Assembly (NCBI RefSeq): GCF_029395495.1
Contig: NZ_CP113918.1
Location: 434,001 to 498,000, forward strand
Direction of reading: 5' to 3'
Length of the DNA stretch: 64,000 nt
DNA from: Bifidobacterium sp. ESL0769
GTDB taxonomy: Bacteria; Actinomycetota; Actinomycetes; Actinomycetales; Bifidobacteriaceae
The notes under the pieces are model-generated. The model did not search any database. It was given only the letters and a program-made list of their open reading frames with translations, and was not told where the DNA came from. Made by a program: the position numbers and the translations under genes. Shown here piece by piece: positions 44,530-52,815 of this stretch (position 1 is its first letter; every line of letters begins with the position of its first letter).

Positions 44530-45762
44530 ATGGCACGCAAACGCGTCACACAGCACGTCGACTCGGCGCAGGCCGACGAAATGCCGACAGTGCCGATTGA
44601 GGTACACCGTGCTTCCACTTCATTTGATTCGCCGAAAGCTATCAGCGCGACCTGTCGGTTCGGCGAGCCCTGGGTTCAAGGTGGTCGCAAGGCGATTACG
44701 CAGGGATTCGGCGCGTGGACACAATTTTCGACCAAGCTGGTGCGCAGGTGGGGCTGGTATCCGAAAGTCGAGCCCTACGCGGGTTACGGCACCGACGACT
44801 ACTCCAGGCTCGTCTGCCGAACAGTATTGGCGCCCGGCGGCTCGCGTTCTGGCGAGCTGATGCGCGGCATCCGAGGTATGCTCGCGGTGCCGGCGGCCGG
44901 GGTGCGCGTCAAAATCGAAATCGACGGCGTGCCGGTCAACCAGGTGCAGGTCGGGGTCTCCGAGGTCTACGATCGTTACGATTCCTCCCGGAAAACCAGT
45001 TGGGAATACGCGGTCTCCGACAGTGCCGGCTACCTCGATTTGGTGGCCGAACGCGGCAATACGCCAGGCATTCACGTAGTCTCCTATCAGGTCGCCGGCC
45101 GTAGGAAAGTCACTTCCGAGCTTTTCGTGGTGCCTGTGGGCGCGAAAGTGGGCATCATCACCGATGTCGACGACACCATCATGGTTACCCATGCCCCGAG
45201 TCCGGTGAAGGCGGCCTACAATCTGCTGTTGCTTAATCCCAAGAAGCGCAGTACCGTGCCTGGAATGAGCGCGTTGTTCACCCGATTGGCTGATATGATG
45301 CCGGATGCGCCGTTCTTTTATCTCTCGACCTCTCCGTGGAACGTCGAAAGTTCGATACGCAATTTCATCGCCGAGCAGGGCTATCCCGCCGGGCCGCTGC
45401 TGCTGCGCGACTTGGACCCCCGGCCCAAGACCTTCGTTCCCTCTGGGGTCGAGCACAAACTTCAGTTCGCCGAGCAGCTGATGGAGGATTTCCCGGATAT
45501 GAAATTCATCCTCATTGGCGACGACGGGCAAAAGGATCCGGTGACCTATGCCACCATCGCGCGGCGATACCCCGGACGGGTGCTGGCCATCGCCATCCGA
45601 GAGCTGAGTCCCCGCGAATCCTCCGCTTTGGGACGGGTCGCGGGGCTTACCGCCACGCAGCCCATGCCGGTCACCGACGTTCCGGTTTTTACCGGCACCA
45701 CCGGGGCCAATATCATGAAGACGATGTTGCCATACTTACGCAATACGTTGGGAATTCAGTAG
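44530..45762 (+). CDS. App1-type phosphatase (DUF2183) domain protein
   Basis: A 410-residue HAD-like phosphatase. The catalytic loop is GIITDVDDTIMVTHAP (DVDDT at about 212-216), then FFYLSTSPWNVES, GPLLLRDLDPRPKT, HKLQFAEQLMEDFPDMKFIL and IGDDGQKDP. The first ~200 residues form a beta-rich region. Yeast App1 is a phosphatidate phosphatase; bacterial substrates are not settled. ATG 44530 follows ACGGAAACAA. Context with gcvH does not explain it. Confidence 0.85.
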   Translation: MARKRVTQHVDSAQADEMPTVPIEVHRASTSFDSPKAISATCRFGEPWVQGGRKAITQGFGAWTQFSTKLVRRWGWYPKVEPYAGYGTDDYSRLVCRTVLAPGGSRSGELMRGIRGMLAVPAAGVRVKIEIDGVPVNQVQVGVSEVYDRYDSSRKTSWEYAVSDSAGYLDLVAERGNTPGIHVVSYQVAGRRKVTSELFVVPVGAKVGIITDVDDTIMVTHAPSPVKAAYNLLLLNPKKRSTVPGMSALFTRLADMMPDAPFFYLSTSPWNVESSIRNFIAEQGYPAGPLLLRDLDPRPKTFVPSGVEHKLQFAEQLMEDFPDMKFILIGDDGQKDPVTYATIARRYPGRVLAIAIRELSPRESSALGRVAGLTATQPMPVTDVPVFTGTTGANIMKTMLPYLRNTLGIQ

Positions 45763-45879
45763 CCGGATGGTATAGCATCGGACGAATATCGATTAAGGGA
45801 CTCTTGCAGTTCAAATCTTTTCAGATGGTTGCCACGATTTTCGCCGTGAATTGTTGTTCGTTCGATGAGTATAGTCTTG

Positions 45880-48549
45880 ATGTCTATGACAGACGAAACG
45901 AACGCTACGGCACCGTCGGCGCAGTCCGATGATATTACATCCGCTGATATTCCGCCTACATTGCAGGCTTTGCACGTTCCGCGCGCAAAATGCGAACCGC
46001 ACGCCCGTACGGTGCATGGCGATACGTTCATCGATCCGTATGAGTGGATGCGCGACAAGAATTCGCCGGATTTGAAACGGCTCGTGCTCGAGGAAAACGA
46101 CTATTACCAAGCGAAGACGGCCGGTTTTGACGGGCTCAAACACAAGCTCTTTGAGGAGCTCAAGTCTCGCGTCGACGAGACCGACATGTCGGTGCCAACA
46201 CGAATGGATGGTTATTGGTATTTCGTGCGTACGCAGGAGGGCCTGCAATATGGTGTGCAGTGCCGTTTGCCGATTGCCGGACCGGACGACTGGGATCCGC
46301 CGCACATCAAGGCCGTCGATGCACCAGGTTCGATGCCCGGAGAGCAAGTCGTCTTTGACCCGAACGTGGAGGCAAAGGGTCACGATTTCTTCCGTTTGGG
46401 CGGGCTCGACCTGACACGAGACGGTCGCTGGCTGCTTTATGGCGTTGATACAGCTGGCAGTGAACGCTACGATTACCGCATCCGCAGCCTTGAGGATGGG
46501 CACGAGCTGTCTGAAGTCTTCAAGGGGATTGCGGAAGCTTGCTTCACGCCCGACGGCAAGTGGGTGTTCTATACGTTGCTCGATTCCTCGTGGCGGCCGT
46601 ATGCGGTTTGCCGGCACGAAGTCGGAACCAGCGTCGATGACGACGTCGAGGTGTTCCGCGAAAACGACGAGCGATTCTGGGTTGGTGTCGGGCTGAGCTT
46701 CGATGAACGCAACGTGGTTATCGGCTGCTCTTCCAAAACCACCAGCGAGGTGCTGATGTTGCCGGTCGACAATCCGGAAGGCGAGTTCCGTGCGTTTATT
46801 CCGCGTCAGGAAGGCGTCGAATACGACGTGAGTTTCGCGCGATTTGAAGGCGCAGGCGAAGGTGGTTCCGACATTCCGCTGGCGCTGGTCTATCACAATG
46901 CGAAGAACCCGAATTTCGAGGTGGATGTGGTCGATCTGGGCTCGCACGAACCGCCTTATTCATTGGGTGAGGGTGTAATCGTCGCACAGGGGTCGCCGTA
47001 CGGGTGCGAGCGCGGCGATGAAGTGGAATCGGGTGCGAGCGGGAAACCAGTGAATACGCCGTATAGTAATCCCGATAATCCCGAAATTCTGCAAGGCGCT
47101 CGCGGGCTTGGTATCGAGGGTATCTCGATGTACCACAATTTCGTGGTACTGAGCTATCGCAGCGACAGCCTGCCGCATGTTGCTGTGATGACAAAGAGCG
47201 AAGCCCTTAAGGACTTTTTGGCGCACCGGCCGTGGCATTTCAAAGAGTTGAAGCCGGAAACGGAAGACGGAAACGAACGTTTGTATTCCATCGCCGCGGG
47301 CGGCAATCCCTCTTATGATGTGCCGCGCATGCGTTACTCGTTCTCAAGCTATACGCAACCGGGACAGCTGCGTGAGCTCGACGTAGCCACTGGTGAGAGC
47401 AAACTGCTCAAGCAGGCGAAGGTTCATGGCGGTTTTGATGCGAAGAATTACCGAGAACGGCGTATCTGGGTGCGAGTGCGCGACGGCGAGCTGGTGCCGG
47501 TTTCGCTGGTCTGGCGTCCGGATTGCTGCGAGGCTATGGCGGTGCTGGGCGACGACCTAAGCGGTATTGATTTGCTGGATGTTGCTGAAAATGTCGTGAA
47601 CGTTGGTCCTGCTCCGCAAACTGGAAATGCTTCTGGAAATTATGCTGAATTGAACGGTGACAACGATTCGGAATGTCGAACTTTGCGATCTGCCGGTCCA
47701 ATGTTCATCACCGGTTACGGAGCTTACGAATCCAACAGTGATCCCGGTTTTTCCATGGCCCGCGTGAGCATGCTCGACCGTGGCGTGCTCTATGCCGTGG
47801 TGCACGTGCGCGGCGGCGGCGAGATGGGCCGTGCTTGGTATGAGCAAGGTCGAAGACTCAGTAAGCGTAATACTTTTACGGATTTCGTGGACGGTACCAA
47901 AGCCTTGCAACAGGCCGGTCTCGCCGACCCTGAACGCACTGTCGCCAACGGTGGTTCGGCCGGCGGACTACTCATGGGTGCCGTGGCGAATATGGCTCCA
48001 CAATGTTATGCGGGCATCGAAGCCGACGTGCCGTTCGTAGACGCGCTCACCTCGATACTTGACCCTTCATTGCCGCTGACGGTCACTGAATGGGACGAGT
48101 GGGGCGATCCGCTTCACGACAAGACTGTTTATGATTACATGAAGTCCTATTCGCCGTATGAAAACGCGCCGTTTGGCCACTGGCAGGGTGAGGCTGCTGC
48201 GGAAAGTGGAAAACGTGCGGACGGCAATAATGGTTCTCCGAGCGCCATGCCATTGAACGAGGATGGCACGGACGATACTTCAAGCCATTCTGTCCATTCC
48301 GCCGAACAAAAAGTGAACCTCGCCTCGCGCTACCCGAAGATTTTTGCCACTACCTCGCTGAACGATACTCGCGTGCTGTATGTGGAACCGCTCAAGTGGA
48401 TCGCCCGCCTGCAGTCGCAGGGTGTGGACGCCATCGTGCGCGTAGAGGTCGAGGCCGGTCACGGCGGCACTTCTGGTCGTTACAAGCAGTGGCAGGAAGT
48501 CAGCGACGAAAACGCCTGGTGCCTCAACGCGATGGGAATTGAGGATTAG
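45880..48549 (+). CDS. S9A prolyl oligopeptidase / oligopeptidase B family
   Basis: A cytoplasmic serine peptidase that cleaves short peptides. About 889 residues from ATG 45880: a beta-propeller region to about 480, then a hydrolase domain with ANGGSAGGLLMG (Ser about 693), SLNDTRVLYVEP (Asp) and VEAGHGGTSGR (His). A low-complexity insert rich in Gly, Asn and Ser (about 48195-48300) interrupts the hydrolase domain before the acid. TATAGT five bases before ATG 45880 suggests a leaderless mRNA; ATG 45886 and GTG/ATG 45865 are alternatives. Oligopeptidase B specificity is likely but unproven. Confidence 0.87.
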   Translation: MSMTDETNATAPSAQSDDITSADIPPTLQALHVPRAKCEPHARTVHGDTFIDPYEWMRDKNSPDLKRLVLEENDYYQAKTAGFDGLKHKLFEELKSRVDETDMSVPTRMDGYWYFVRTQEGLQYGVQCRLPIAGPDDWDPPHIKAVDAPGSMPGEQVVFDPNVEAKGHDFFRLGGLDLTRDGRWLLYGVDTAGSERYDYRIRSLEDGHELSEVFKGIAEACFTPDGKWVFYTLLDSSWRPYAVCRHEVGTSVDDDVEVFRENDERFWVGVGLSFDERNVVIGCSSKTTSEVLMLPVDNPEGEFRAFIPRQEGVEYDVSFARFEGAGEGGSDIPLALVYHNAKNPNFEVDVVDLGSHEPPYSLGEGVIVAQGSPYGCERGDEVESGASGKPVNTPYSNPDNPEILQGARGLGIEGISMYHNFVVLSYRSDSLPHVAVMTKSEALKDFLAHRPWHFKELKPETEDGNERLYSIAAGGNPSYDVPRMRYSFSSYTQPGQLRELDVATGESKLLKQAKVHGGFDAKNYRERRIWVRVRDGELVPVSLVWRPDCCEAMAVLGDDLSGIDLLDVAENVVNVGPAPQTGNASGNYAELNGDNDSECRTLRSAGPMFITGYGAYESNSDPGFSMARVSMLDRGVLYAVVHVRGGGEMGRAWYEQGRRLSKRNTFTDFVDGTKALQQAGLADPERTVANGGSAGGLLMGAVANMAPQCYAGIEADVPFVDALTSILDPSLPLTVTEWDEWGDPLHDKTVYDYMKSYSPYENAPFGHWQGEAAAESGKRADGNNGSPSAMPLNEDGTDDTSSHSVHSAEQKVNLASRYPKIFATTSLNDTRVLYVEPLKWIARLQSQGVDAIVRVEVEAGHGGTSGRYKQWQEVSDENAWCLNAMGIED

Positions 48550-48647
48550 GCTGGATTTGCGGGCGGCGGAGAACCGGTGTGCTTTGCAAGAAGCCCATCC
48601 TGGTTTTGACGTGCCTTGCGAGAATGTCCATTTTCCGGACCAAATAG

Positions 48648-48675
48648 TGGACAGTGTGATGTTCGCGACTATTGT
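48648..48675 (+). promoter_or_regulatory. Promoter of leuB, probably leaderless
   Basis: TGGACA (48648-48653) and TATTGT (48670-48675) with 16 bases between put the transcription start at or next to ATG 48683, overlapping the end of the preceding peptidase gene. Confidence 0.5.
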
Positions 48676-48682
48676 CACGGCT

Positions 48683-49726
48683 ATGAGCACTAAAAAAACA
48701 TATCATATCGCCGTCATTCCAGGCGACGGCATTGGCAAGGAAATCATTCCACCGGCCCAAGCGGTCATGGAGAAGGCTACGCAAGGCGTGGCCGACTTCG
48801 AGTACGAGGACTTTGATCTTGGCTCCCAACGCTATGTGCGTGATGGGGCGATACTGCCCGACGAGGATCTTGAGCGTATCAAGAAGACCGATGCCATTCT
48901 GTTGGGGGCCATCGGCGACCCCCGACTCGACGTACCAGCCGGTTTGCTTGAGCGTGGTCTGCTTTTGAAGCTGCGTTTCGATCTCGACCAGTACGTGAAC
49001 CTCCGCCCGTCCAAGCTTTACAAGGGCGTTGAGTCGCCATTGAAGAACCCTGGCAACATTGATTTCGTCGTGGTTCGTGAAGGCACCGAGGGCATGTATT
49101 GTGGCGTCGGCGGCGCGATCCGCAAGAACACTCCGCAGGAGGTGGCCACCGAAGTCTCCACCAACACGGCCTACGGCGTCGAGCGCGTGGTACGCTACGC
49201 CTACGACCTAGCGATGAAGCGCAGGAAGCACATCACGCTGGTCCACAAGAAGAACGTGCTGGTCAACGCCGGCGATATGTGGCAGCGCATCGTCGACAAG
49301 GTGGGCGAGGAATACCCTGAAGTCAGCCACGACTACCTGCACATCGACGCGACCACCATCTTCATGGTCACCGATCCGAGTCGTTTCGACGTGATCCTGA
49401 CCGACAACCTCTTTGGCGACATCATCACCGACGAGGCAGGTGCCGTGGTGGGCGGCGTCGGCTATTCGGCGTCCGGCTGCATCAACGCCAGCAACGAGTA
49501 TCCCTCGATGTTCGAGCCCATCCACGGCTCCGCGCCCGACATCGCGGGCAAGGGCATCGCCAATCCGACCGCCACCATCCTCTCCACCGCGATGCTGCTA
49601 CGTCACCTCGGCATGGACGAGCCGGCCGAGCGCATTGAGAAGGTCGTCGAGGATGATATCGCCGAAAATGCGAAAAAGCAGCGTACCACAGCTGAAGTCG
49701 GACGGGATATTCTCGCGCGTCTATGA
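48683..49726 (+). CDS. leuB: 3-isopropylmalate dehydrogenase
   Basis: The NAD-dependent oxidative decarboxylase of leucine synthesis. 347 residues: AVIPGDGIGKEIIPPAQ, the substrate-binding LLLKLRFDLDQYVNLRPSKL, VVVREGTEGMYCGVGG, and DNLFGDIITDEAGAVVGG with metal-binding Asp residues; GSAPDIAGKGIANPTATIL is the NAD site. ATG 48683 matches the family start; upstream in-frame codons would run through the end of the peptidase gene. No other leu genes are adjacent. Confidence 0.94.
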   Translation: MSTKKTYHIAVIPGDGIGKEIIPPAQAVMEKATQGVADFEYEDFDLGSQRYVRDGAILPDEDLERIKKTDAILLGAIGDPRLDVPAGLLERGLLLKLRFDLDQYVNLRPSKLYKGVESPLKNPGNIDFVVVREGTEGMYCGVGGAIRKNTPQEVATEVSTNTAYGVERVVRYAYDLAMKRRKHITLVHKKNVLVNAGDMWQRIVDKVGEEYPEVSHDYLHIDATTIFMVTDPSRFDVILTDNLFGDIITDEAGAVVGGVGYSASGCINASNEYPSMFEPIHGSAPDIAGKGIANPTATILSTAMLLRHLGMDEPAERIEKVVEDDIAENAKKQRTTAEVGRDILARL

Positions 49727-49797
49727 TTTTGAAATGACGACCAATAATATTAGATAATAAAAAATAACCCAATAGAATATATTGCTATTCATGGGTT

Positions 49798-49834
49798 TCG
49801 GGTGTTTTCCGCAAAGAAGGGCACCCGATTTTTA
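49798..49834 (+). terminator. Terminator of leuB
   Basis: TCGGGTG pairs with CACCCGA and is followed by TTTTTAT. A second weak dyad (AACCC...GGGTT) lies just before it. Confidence 0.72.
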
Positions 49835-49924
49835 TATCCAAAAGTGATAACTGCGCTACGGTTTTCAGCCATTTTTCAGTATTCTTGCATTTTGGTTTCG
49901 ACCGTTTGGACTAAGATTAGGGAC

Positions 49925-50545
49925 ATGAACGATACACCAGATCCACAAGTCGGGCAGCCCGGGGGCCAGACCCCGCAAGGTTCCAACATTCCGCAAGGCC
50001 AGTACGGCAGTTCTTATGGCCAGTATCAGGGACAGCAGTACTCTCAACCCGGTTATGCTCAGGGCGGCGCCGCCCAAACCAATCCGCAACCGAACTATGG
50101 GCAGGCAGCTTACGGTCAGCCGCAGCAGCCGCAATATGGCCAGCCGGATTACGGCCAGTCCGGTTATACGCAGGCCAGCTATGGTTATGCGTCTGGCAGC
50201 TACAGCCAGCCATATGCCGCGAACCAAAGCTACCCGCAAGGTCAGCCCTACGCTGCGCAATATGGCCAGCCGCAGCCTCTGCCTTATGGTTATCAGCCCA
50301 AAAGCAAGATGGCTGCCGGACTCTTGGGCATCTTTTTGGGATGGCTCGGCGTCCACAATTTCTACCTCGGCCACTACGGCAAAGCTGCGGGCCAGTTGGC
50401 GCTGACCTTGGTCGGATGGATTCTTTTCGGGCTCGGCCCCGTCGCAGCCTTCATCTGGGGGCTGATCGAAGGTGTGCTCATTCTGAGCTCCAATTACGGT
50501 TCGCCTTGGCATAGGGACGCCAGAGGTGTCGAACTGCGGGAATAG
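49925..50545 (+). CDS. TM2-domain membrane protein with Gln/Tyr/Gly-rich N-terminus
   Basis: About 206 residues. The first ~125 are a repetitive Gln/Gly/Tyr/Pro segment (GQYG, YGQPQQPQYGQPDYGQ), probably disordered and cytoplasmic. It is followed by a TM2 domain: KSKMAAGLLGIFLGWLGVHN, FYLGHYGKAAGQLALTLVGW and a second span near the end. The polar turn HNFYLGHYG is the family signature. Function unknown. ATG 49925 has AGGGA only two bases upstream, so the mRNA may be leaderless. Confidence 0.82.
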   Translation: MNDTPDPQVGQPGGQTPQGSNIPQGQYGSSYGQYQGQQYSQPGYAQGGAAQTNPQPNYGQAAYGQPQQPQYGQPDYGQSGYTQASYGYASGSYSQPYAANQSYPQGQPYAAQYGQPQPLPYGYQPKSKMAAGLLGIFLGWLGVHNFYLGHYGKAAGQLALTLVGWILFGLGPVAAFIWGLIEGVLILSSNYGSPWHRDARGVELRE

Positions 50546-50651
50546 CCGCGCTTTGGCTTGAATACGACATTGAAATTAATGTCATAAGATAGGCCGGTTT
50601 TGGCTATCCGGATCTTAAAGATTATTTTAGAGATCGATCTGTTGTTTTGAT

Positions 50652-50694
50652 GCGGTGCAGGAAACGCTTTGTCGGCGTTTTCCGCACCGCTTTG
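50652..50694 (+). terminator. Hairpin between the TM2 gene and the lipoate ligase
   Basis: GCGGTGCAGGAAACGC folds on GCGTTTTCCGCACCGC (one mismatch, one G-U) and is followed by TTTG. It ends 16 bases before the ligase start, so it could terminate the TM2 transcript or sit in the ligase leader. Confidence 0.55.
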
Positions 50695-50709
50695 ATATGG
50701 TGAGGTTTC

Positions 50710-51783
50710 ATGCGTGGCGAATACAAGACTCCCGGAGGCAAACTTGTCGGGGTCGAGGCCGTTGTTAACGGAGCAGGCAAGCCAGTTTCCTGCACGATTG
50801 ATGGCGATTTTTTTGTTCTGGGTGACGATGATGCCGCCAAAGCCATGCTTTCCGATCTTGCGGTAGCCCTTGTTTCCGGCAGTCCGTTGGCGGACGTATT
50901 TCGACGGTATCCCTCGGTCAAGCTGGTGGGTGTCGACGACGTTGCGATATCAACCGCCTACCAAAGGGCTTTGCGGACAGAAAAAAACGGTTCTTCAGAC
51001 GAAACGGGCCGTTCAATTCGTGCAAATGTTGGTGTTGGTGATGTTCTAGACAAATTGACGTCAAATAATGACGTTTCCCATCAACTCCATCAAAAGCGTT
51101 GGAAGTCGTTGCACCCGTTGGTGGTGCACGACATCCTTCGTAGCCCCGCAGAACAGATGGTGACGGACGAGGAATGGGCGCGGCAGGTGGCAGCCGGTGT
51201 TAGGCCTGCGACACTGCGTTTTTGGCGCTGGTCGGAACCGGCGGTTGTGGTCGGCAGATTCCAATCAATCGAGCGTGAGGTGGATGCGAAAGTCGCGCAA
51301 CGCGAGGGTTTTGAGGTTGTTCGCCGCACTACCGGTGGGGGTGCGATGTTCATTGAACCGGGCAAGGTCATTACCTACTCACTCTATGCGCCCAAGAGTT
51401 TTACGGCTTCGCTCTCGCTCGAAGATTCGTTCCGCCTGTGCGATCAATGGGTGATTGATGCGCTGCAAAACCTTGGTATTCCGGCGTTTTTCAGCGGTAC
51501 CAACGATATCTCCTGCGAGCAGGGCAAGATAGGGGGGGCGGCGCAACGTCTCTTCTCGTCGAAAGGCGGTGGGCCGGGGGCGTTGTTGCACCACGTCACC
51601 CTTGCCTATGACATCGATGCCGAAAAAATGGGAAGGATACTCAACACTTCGCCCGAAAAAATGCGCGACAAATCCGTCAAATCAGCCGTCAAACGCGTCG
51701 CGCCGATCAAACGGCAAACGGGTATGAAGTTTGAAGCGCTTTCCTCTTACCTCGAAACATATGCCAAGCTGAGCTACAATTAA
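50710..51783 (+). CDS. lplA: Lipoate-protein ligase with N-terminal accessory domain
   Basis: It activates lipoate with ATP and attaches it to carrier lysines such as that of GcvH. 357 residues in an unusual order. Residues 1-75 (RGEYKTPGGKLVGVEAVVNG, then DGDFFVLGDDDA) resemble the small accessory domain usually C-terminal or separate in ligases. A Ser/Asn-rich linker follows, then the catalytic domain from about 125 with RRTTGGGA (205-212), SGTNDISCEQGKIGGAAQRL (Lys273) and LLHHVTLAYD. GGTGAGG precedes ATG 50710. A run of seven G (51532-51538) lies in the coding sequence. Confidence 0.85.
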   Translation: MRGEYKTPGGKLVGVEAVVNGAGKPVSCTIDGDFFVLGDDDAAKAMLSDLAVALVSGSPLADVFRRYPSVKLVGVDDVAISTAYQRALRTEKNGSSDETGRSIRANVGVGDVLDKLTSNNDVSHQLHQKRWKSLHPLVVHDILRSPAEQMVTDEEWARQVAAGVRPATLRFWRWSEPAVVVGRFQSIEREVDAKVAQREGFEVVRRTTGGGAMFIEPGKVITYSLYAPKSFTASLSLEDSFRLCDQWVIDALQNLGIPAFFSGTNDISCEQGKIGGAAQRLFSSKGGGPGALLHHVTLAYDIDAEKMGRILNTSPEKMRDKSVKSAVKRVAPIKRQTGMKFEALSSYLETYAKLSYN

Positions 51784-51864
51784 TGTAGATTTAAATTCGC
51801 CAAAGTTTTTAAGGCAAAGAAATTTTAGATGGCGACGCAAGCGAATATTTGGAGGTGCGATCTC

Positions 51865-52578
51865 GTGGCTAGTCCGAATGGGGCAAGTGAACCGGACAAT
51901 GAACTTCTGCAGACGGCATTGTTCAAGCATGTCTCCCACGCCGACGCGGAGGAGCTCATGCCGTACATGAAGCGTGCGGAATTTGAAAAAGGTGATTACA
52001 TCTTCCATGAAGGTTCCACCGATCAACGCATGTATCTGTTGGAAAGTGGCAAGGTGAAGCTCACTCGTGAGGCGAGCGATAACCGCGTGCAGCTTTTGAG
52101 TATCCACACCCGCGGTGATATTCTCGGCGAAATTCCCGTTTTCGATCCCGCAGGCGGGCCACGTACGGCTTCTGCTATTGCAATGAACAACGGTACGCAG
52201 GTTGGCTGGCTCGAGCATGACACACTTTTCACCTGGCTCAACAAGCATCCGCGTGTGGCCGTGGATATGCTGCAGGTGATGGCCAACCGTATGCGTGCCA
52301 ACAACGAGCAGATTTCCGATCTGGTCTTCATGGATGTTCCTGCGCGCCTGGCCAAGACGTTGCTCGACCTGGCTTCCCGCTTCGGCGAACCGGTGGAATC
52401 CGGAGTGAAGGTGCCGCACGACCTGACGCAGGAGGAGATGGCCCAGCTCGTGGGTTCCTCGCGTGAAACGGTCAACAAGGCGTTGATGGACTTCGCCAAC
52501 CGTGGCTGGATTGCACGCGAAGGCCGTTCCATCATCATCTATCAGCCGGGTGCGCTGATTCGTCGCTCCCGTCACTGA
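51865..52578 (+). CDS. Crp/Fnr-family transcriptional regulator
   Basis: 237 residues. The N-terminal cyclic-nucleotide-binding fold reads FEKGDYIFHEGSTDQRMYLL, ESGKVKL and GDILGEIPVFDPAGGPRTAS, a phosphate-binding cassette close to that of cAMP receptors. The C-terminal winged helix has LTQEEMAQLVGSSRETVNKA. GGAGGTG ten bases before GTG 51865 favours that start; ATG 51829 has none. In actinobacteria such a GlxR/Crp-type protein controls carbon and wall genes; its targets here are unknown. Confidence 0.9.
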   Translation: MASPNGASEPDNELLQTALFKHVSHADAEELMPYMKRAEFEKGDYIFHEGSTDQRMYLLESGKVKLTREASDNRVQLLSIHTRGDILGEIPVFDPAGGPRTASAIAMNNGTQVGWLEHDTLFTWLNKHPRVAVDMLQVMANRMRANNEQISDLVFMDVPARLAKTLLDLASRFGEPVESGVKVPHDLTQEEMAQLVGSSRETVNKALMDFANRGWIAREGRSIIIYQPGALIRRSRH

Positions 52579-52815
52579 TTCATCATTTCGTCCTATTTTG
52601 GTTATATTCGCGACCCGTTGCCTTGCACTTCGGGCCGCGAATTGTTATCTGCGGTTATTGCCGGTAGCTGTTTTCGGTACTTTTTATCGATATTCATTAT
52701 CGTTCTTTCGGCTCGCTTTCCGCAACTTCTTGAGACTCTCCGAGTGGAGTACGCAATGGGCGATAAGGCCAGACAATCGGCTGTTTCGGTAGAGGCGATA
52801 TCCTAGAATGACACC

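Noticed and set aside
44014..51783. SirTM/macrodomain-linked GcvH-LplA stress operon
   Set aside because: No sirtuin or macrodomain gene lies near either gene and the two are 6 kb apart in separate units.
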